Of a stretch of 64,000 nt of DNA, positions 61,341 through 64,000 are shown in pieces. Source of the DNA: JAFGJQ01 sp964495075 (GTDB lineage: Bacteria > Planctomycetota > Phycisphaerae > UBA1845); contig CAZBUJ010000007.1 in the NCBI GenBank assembly GCA_964495075.1, forward strand, positions 58,363-122,362. Reading direction: 5' to 3'. The translations under genes were made by a program, and so were the position numbers. Every line of letters starts with the position of its first letter. The first letter of the stretch is position 1. Under the pieces are notes generated by a model. The model was given only the letters and a program-made list of their open reading frames with translations. It ran no database searches and had not been told where the DNA came from.

Positions 61341-62249
61341 ATGAACGATGCCACGCGAAACGAGATTGACAAGGTTTGCTGGAGGACGCTGAAAGACGCC
61401 GGCATCGTTCAACCTCCAGTACGCGTCGCACGCGTCCTCGAGTTCCTACGCCTTCACCGCGACTTCTACGATCTTGAGAAGCCAGGTTTTCTGGATCGCG
61501 CCAAGCACAGAATCAAGGTCCACGGGCAGAAGCTCGTCGACGTCCTCGCGAAGATCAAACTTGTTGCAGTGCTGTTCTACGATGAGGACCGAATCGTCGT
61601 GTCGTCGGGCCTCCCGGAGATCAAACGGGACTTTCCCTCACTCCACGAGGTTGCACATCGAGCATTCGAGTGGCACCGACCCTTCTTCTACGGAGACACG
61701 GCACAAACGCTCGACCCGGATTGGCATGAGGAGTTGGAGGCCGAAGCCAACCACGGGGCCAGCACGCTCATGTTCTGCGGGCCCGTCTTCACAAAGGAGG
61801 CGCTCGACACGATACCCGAATGGGACAGCATAGCCGCGCTGAAAGAACGGTATGGCAAGTCCTTCCTCACGACGCTGAGACGGTACGTCGAACATAGTCA
61901 TGACCGCCCGATGGCCATGCTCGTCAGCACCGCGCCTTGGATGGACAAGCCGGCCGAGCAGCCAGCACGGTGGAGACACTACGTTCGATCCGGGAAAATG
62001 GCGTCACAGTTCGGATCGGTTACCGCCCCCGACCTCCTAGCGGCGGTTGACGCCAATATCATCTGGCGTGGTGGTGGTAGGGTCGCGGACTTCACCTACT
62101 GCCCAGACGACGACAACGGGACTGGGCACGAGTTCAGAGCGGAATCGTTCTTCAACCAGTACTACGTCCTCACCCTATTCGTGCAGGTTCGCAGGATGGC
62201 GACGCGCCGTATCGTCGTTTCCGGCGCCGTCGCGGAGACAGAACGGTGA
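61341..62249 (+). CDS. ImmA/IrrE-family metallopeptidase
   Basis: A 302-residue protein. The zinc-peptidase motif is HEVAH at residues 102-106 followed by a Glu in ELEAEANHGAS near 133-135, matching the HExxH...E arrangement of ImmA/IrrE (COG2856). Known members cleave repressor proteins encoded next to them upon stress, releasing mobile-element or DNA-repair genes. The C-terminal half (about 150-302) is unusual and of unknown fold. It starts 20 bases after the double-HTH gene, the usual partner order. The substrate is plausibly the neighbouring regulator. Confidence 0.85.
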   Translation: MNDATRNEIDKVCWRTLKDAGIVQPPVRVARVLEFLRLHRDFYDLEKPGFLDRAKHRIKVHGQKLVDVLAKIKLVAVLFYDEDRIVVSSGLPEIKRDFPSLHEVAHRAFEWHRPFFYGDTAQTLDPDWHEELEAEANHGASTLMFCGPVFTKEALDTIPEWDSIAALKERYGKSFLTTLRRYVEHSHDRPMAMLVSTAPWMDKPAEQPARWRHYVRSGKMASQFGSVTAPDLLAAVDANIIWRGGGRVADFTYCPDDDNGTGHEFRAESFFNQYYVLTLFVQVRRMATRRIVVSGAVAETER

Positions 62250-62518
62250 ATTACCTGCACACACAGTTCTGGGGAGGCTGCGAAGCCACCGCCCTAGTCA
62301 CCTTGGAGGGCCAGGCAAACGTACTACTGCTCGATGACCCGAATTACTCCGCCTACCGTGCAGGGCGATCGTATCAATACTATGGCGGATGGGCGACCCG
62401 TTCGCCTGTGAAGCTCTCGCCACCGCATCACGGTCACTGGCACGTCGTGATCGATTTGGGTGGCTACACCGGCCATGTCCGCGCCGGGGTACGCGTTATC
62501 GAGGGAACGGTAGCGTGA
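62246..62518 (+). CDS. DUF1883 domain protein
   Basis: A 90-residue protein matching DUF1883 along its whole length: NYLHTQFWGGCEATALVTLE, then NVLLLDDPNYSAYRAGRSYQ and HWHVVIDLGGYTGHVRAGVR. DUF1883 occurs alone and, from memory, fused to TIR domains in some bacteria; its function is unknown. The GTG start overlaps the peptidase stop (GTGA), with GGAGA upstream. Translational coupling to the peptidase is therefore likely. Confidence 0.85.
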   Translation: MNYLHTQFWGGCEATALVTLEGQANVLLLDDPNYSAYRAGRSYQYYGGWATRSPVKLSPPHHGHWHVVIDLGGYTGHVRAGVRVIEGTVA

Positions 62519-62547
62519 TGGTGTTTGACAAATAGGAGTAGTCCACG

Positions 62548-62742
62548 ATGGCAAAGACGAAGGGTTTGAAACCAGGACAGAAGGCCCCGAAGTCAGGGCA
62601 GTACCAGAAGATCGGGCCGCGCGGAGGCAAGGGTGATGAGGTGACTTCGGTAAAAGGCGAGCCGCTTCCTCCAAACGAGACCAAGGGCACCACGTACAAG
62701 CTGGTCGATGCAACGAAGAACAAGTCGGGAGGGAAGGCGTGA
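62548..62742 (+). CDS. YjzC-like small protein
   Basis: A 64-residue basic protein. The stretch KPGQKAPKSGQYQKIGPRGG, followed by KGEPLPPNETKGTTYKLVD, resembles YjzC-family proteins, whose role is unknown. No membrane segment or catalytic motif. AGGAG lies 9 bases before the ATG. The next gene overlaps its stop (TGATG), so it belongs to the cassette operon. Confidence 0.75.
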   Translation: MAKTKGLKPGQKAPKSGQYQKIGPRGGKGDEVTSVKGEPLPPNETKGTTYKLVDATKNKSGGKA

Positions 62743-63188
62743 TGGGTAAGTCAGTCACGGTTTCGCTGCCGACGGACATCGACGGCTTCATAAGCCAAGA
62801 ATGCCCCGCGTGTCGCAAGCGATTCAAAGTCGTGTTAGGCGAGGGTAGCGATCAGCCCATCGGTCATTGCCCGTACTGCGGCCATGCCGAACAGAACTGC
62901 TGGTGGACGCAGGAACAGGCGGACTACCTGGCCGCAATAGCGGGGCAGGAGATCGCCGGCCCGCTGCTGGACGACTTCGCGCGCGGGGTCAACCGGATCA
63001 GCAAACCTGGAGACTTTCTCCAGATACGCGCAAAGGTCCAGCATGATCCTCTGCCGGGGCCCCCGGTGGAGGAGAACGGGCCGATGTCCACCATGGACTT
63101 CGACTGCTGCGGTGAACGCATCAAGCACGACGGATCGGTCGCGAGGCTTCACTGCGTTATCTGTGGGGCGATGACGAAATCGGGTTGA
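62742..63188 (+). CDS. zinc-ribbon protein at the end of the cassette
   Basis: A 148-residue protein with several cysteine pairs: CPACRKRF, CPYCGHAEQNC, DCCGERIKHDGS and HCVICGA, so it probably binds one or two zinc ions. I recognise no named family. The ATG at 62742 overlaps the YjzC-like stop codon, and GGGAGG precedes it. It is the last gene of the cassette. Nucleic-acid or protein binding is the common job of such ribbons, but nothing here decides it. Confidence 0.75.
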   Translation: MGKSVTVSLPTDIDGFISQECPACRKRFKVVLGEGSDQPIGHCPYCGHAEQNCWWTQEQADYLAAIAGQEIAGPLLDDFARGVNRISKPGDFLQIRAKVQHDPLPGPPVEENGPMSTMDFDCCGERIKHDGSVARLHCVICGAMTKSG

Positions 63189-63642
63189 GGCCATCATAGC
63201 AGGCTATCCTCGGGCAGGTCGGGCTCCTTGCCAGGCATGGCCCGCGGAGAGACAGCCGGGGCAAGGCATGCATCGACGTGCTGATGAAGGCGGTGGCCTC
63301 TCTCCGCAAAGCGGTGCGACGACGCCGTGGATCGCTCGGGTCGCCTCGCAGGTCATCGGTCGCCAGCCGAGGGATGCGCGGTAAGTCGCACGGCTCCGCG
63401 ATTCGGCAGGGAGGCGGAACCGCAACGATCACCTCCCGCCACGGGAGCTGACGCTGACGCTGGGCCAATGTCGTTGAGGGATTGGTCGTTGGCCGTGAGT
63501 GCTCCTTCGACGGCTGCGGGCACGGACTTGTGGACGAGTGTGCCCACCAGCGTGCCCAAGTGCTTGGGGCCCCGGCCACGGAGTCCCGCTCAACTGTCGA
63601 AGAAGCTCGGCTGACTATCACTCCTGGAAGGGGTCACGAAAC
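63189..63642. other. 454-base gap with a possible integrase C-terminal relic
   Basis: No intact gene is visible. On the plus strand a short frame at about 63498-63614 reads STAAGTDLWTSVPTSVPKCL and stops just before the tRNA. Its TGTD-like core and VPTSVPK repeat recall the divergent tails of tyrosine recombinases that end at tRNA genes in planctomycete-like genomes (from memory). The catalytic part of an integrase is absent. This may be a degraded integration scar. Confidence 0.3.
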
Positions 63643-63726
63643 TGCCGGAGGAGGGACTCGAACCCTCACCTGGTTGCCCAGACGGGATTTTGAATCCCGC
63701 GCGTCTGCCAATTCCGCCACTCCGGC
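63643..63726 (-). tRNA. tRNA-Leu (anticodon CAA)
   Basis: An 84-nt class II tRNA. Acceptor arms GCCGGAG/CTCCGGC pair perfectly, the anticodon arm is CGGGA-TTCAAAA-TCCCG giving anticodon CAA, the variable arm is long (CTGGGCAACCAG), and the T arm is GAGGG-TTCGAGT-CCCTC. No CCA is encoded. It reads UUG codons. A TATAAT-like box occurs about 100 bases upstream (63831-63826) without a good -35. tRNA genes are common integration sites, and an accessory cassette ends nearby. Confidence 0.96.
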
Positions 63727-64000
63727 GCCTTGTTGGACAAGGGCTTACGTCAACCGCCGATTACGTGCCTCCAGTGTCCCGGGCGTTCGTTCGACCACTC
63801 CCCGTCTCTCGGGAGCCAAGGCGGGATTATACCGGCACGTGGTGGTGGCGCGAAGCGTGGTTCGTCGGCAGGGGCGCGTTCCGCGACCGAATCGGTGCGC
63901 GGCGGCCGGGATACCACGTCACATGGAATCACGGGGCGGGGGCGGTCCCGGGCAATCGGTCGGGCAAGCGTCGTTTTGTGGCGCCTGATCGGTACTGGAC

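Noticed and set aside
60296..63188. Naming the cassette an antiphage defence system.
   Set aside because: No known defence effector, nuclease, helicase or TIR domain is present. The families are suggestive only.
63482..63988. A plus-strand frame containing GGGTRTLTWLPRRDF.
   Set aside because: This is antisense read-through of the tRNA-Leu gene, a well-known false gene pattern.

Overview
The window reads as a chromosomal segment of a GC-rich, Gram-negative bacterium, most likely a planctomycete. The reasons are family-level and from memory: a compact flagellar cluster with this gene content, TMTC-like glycosyltransferases with C-terminal TPRs, VWA/ExbB/ExbD/TPR clusters, and frequent GTG/TTG starts with clear Shine-Dalgarno sequences. 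No taxonomic marker is present, so this is an inference. Almost everything from 1 to 58.6 kb lies on the minus strand. The exceptions are comF and a CDP-alcohol phosphatidyltransferase (39.7-41.4 kb).

Layout from left to right: a truncated urocanase (hutU) and dapF (1-2.6 kb). Next comes a large flagellar cluster (2.7-32.9 kb) which, read in the direction of transcription, runs: a TPR protein, a FlgN-like chaperone, an FlrB/FlrC-type sensor kinase and sigma-54 activator, flgB, flgC, fliE, fliF, fliG, a tiny basic protein, fliH, fliI, fliJ, a MotE-like protein, fliK, flgD, flgE, flbD, motA, motB, fliL, fliN, fliO, fliP, fliQ, fliR, flhB, flhA, flhF, flhG, a small membrane protein, fliA (sigma-28) and a small acidic protein. 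A well-formed sigma-54 promoter lies just upstream of flgB, directly after the gene for the sigma-54 activator. fliM is absent, while fliN carries three copies of an EIDALL-type motif. Filament genes, hook-associated protein genes and rod genes beyond flgB/flgC are also absent and would have to lie elsewhere.

From 33 to 58.6 kb are a LysM protein with a textbook terminator, an RND efflux pump and its adaptor, comF, the CDP-alcohol phosphatidyltransferase, a TMTC-like glycosyltransferase, hemB, a zinc-ribbon membrane protein, an isochorismatase-family hydrolase, a VWA/TPR/ExbB/ExbD/ExbD/TPR energy-transduction cluster, a DUF309 protein, a lipoprotein, and a SitABCD-type manganese ABC transporter. 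A divergently transcribed mntR and a promoter with a candidate operator accompany the transporter. Both of its permeases carry a C-terminal DtxR-type metal-sensing domain, the arrangement known from chlamydial YtgCR.

From 59.4 to 63.7 kb the strand and composition change. A plus-strand, tightly packed six-gene cassette (HigB-like toxin, double-HTH antitoxin/regulator, ImmA/IrrE metallopeptidase, DUF1883 protein, YjzC-like protein, zinc-ribbon protein) sits behind one strong promoter bracketed by two matching 16-bp palindromes. It ends near tRNA-Leu(CAA), with what may be an integrase relic between. This cassette is the best candidate for an undescribed system in the window.
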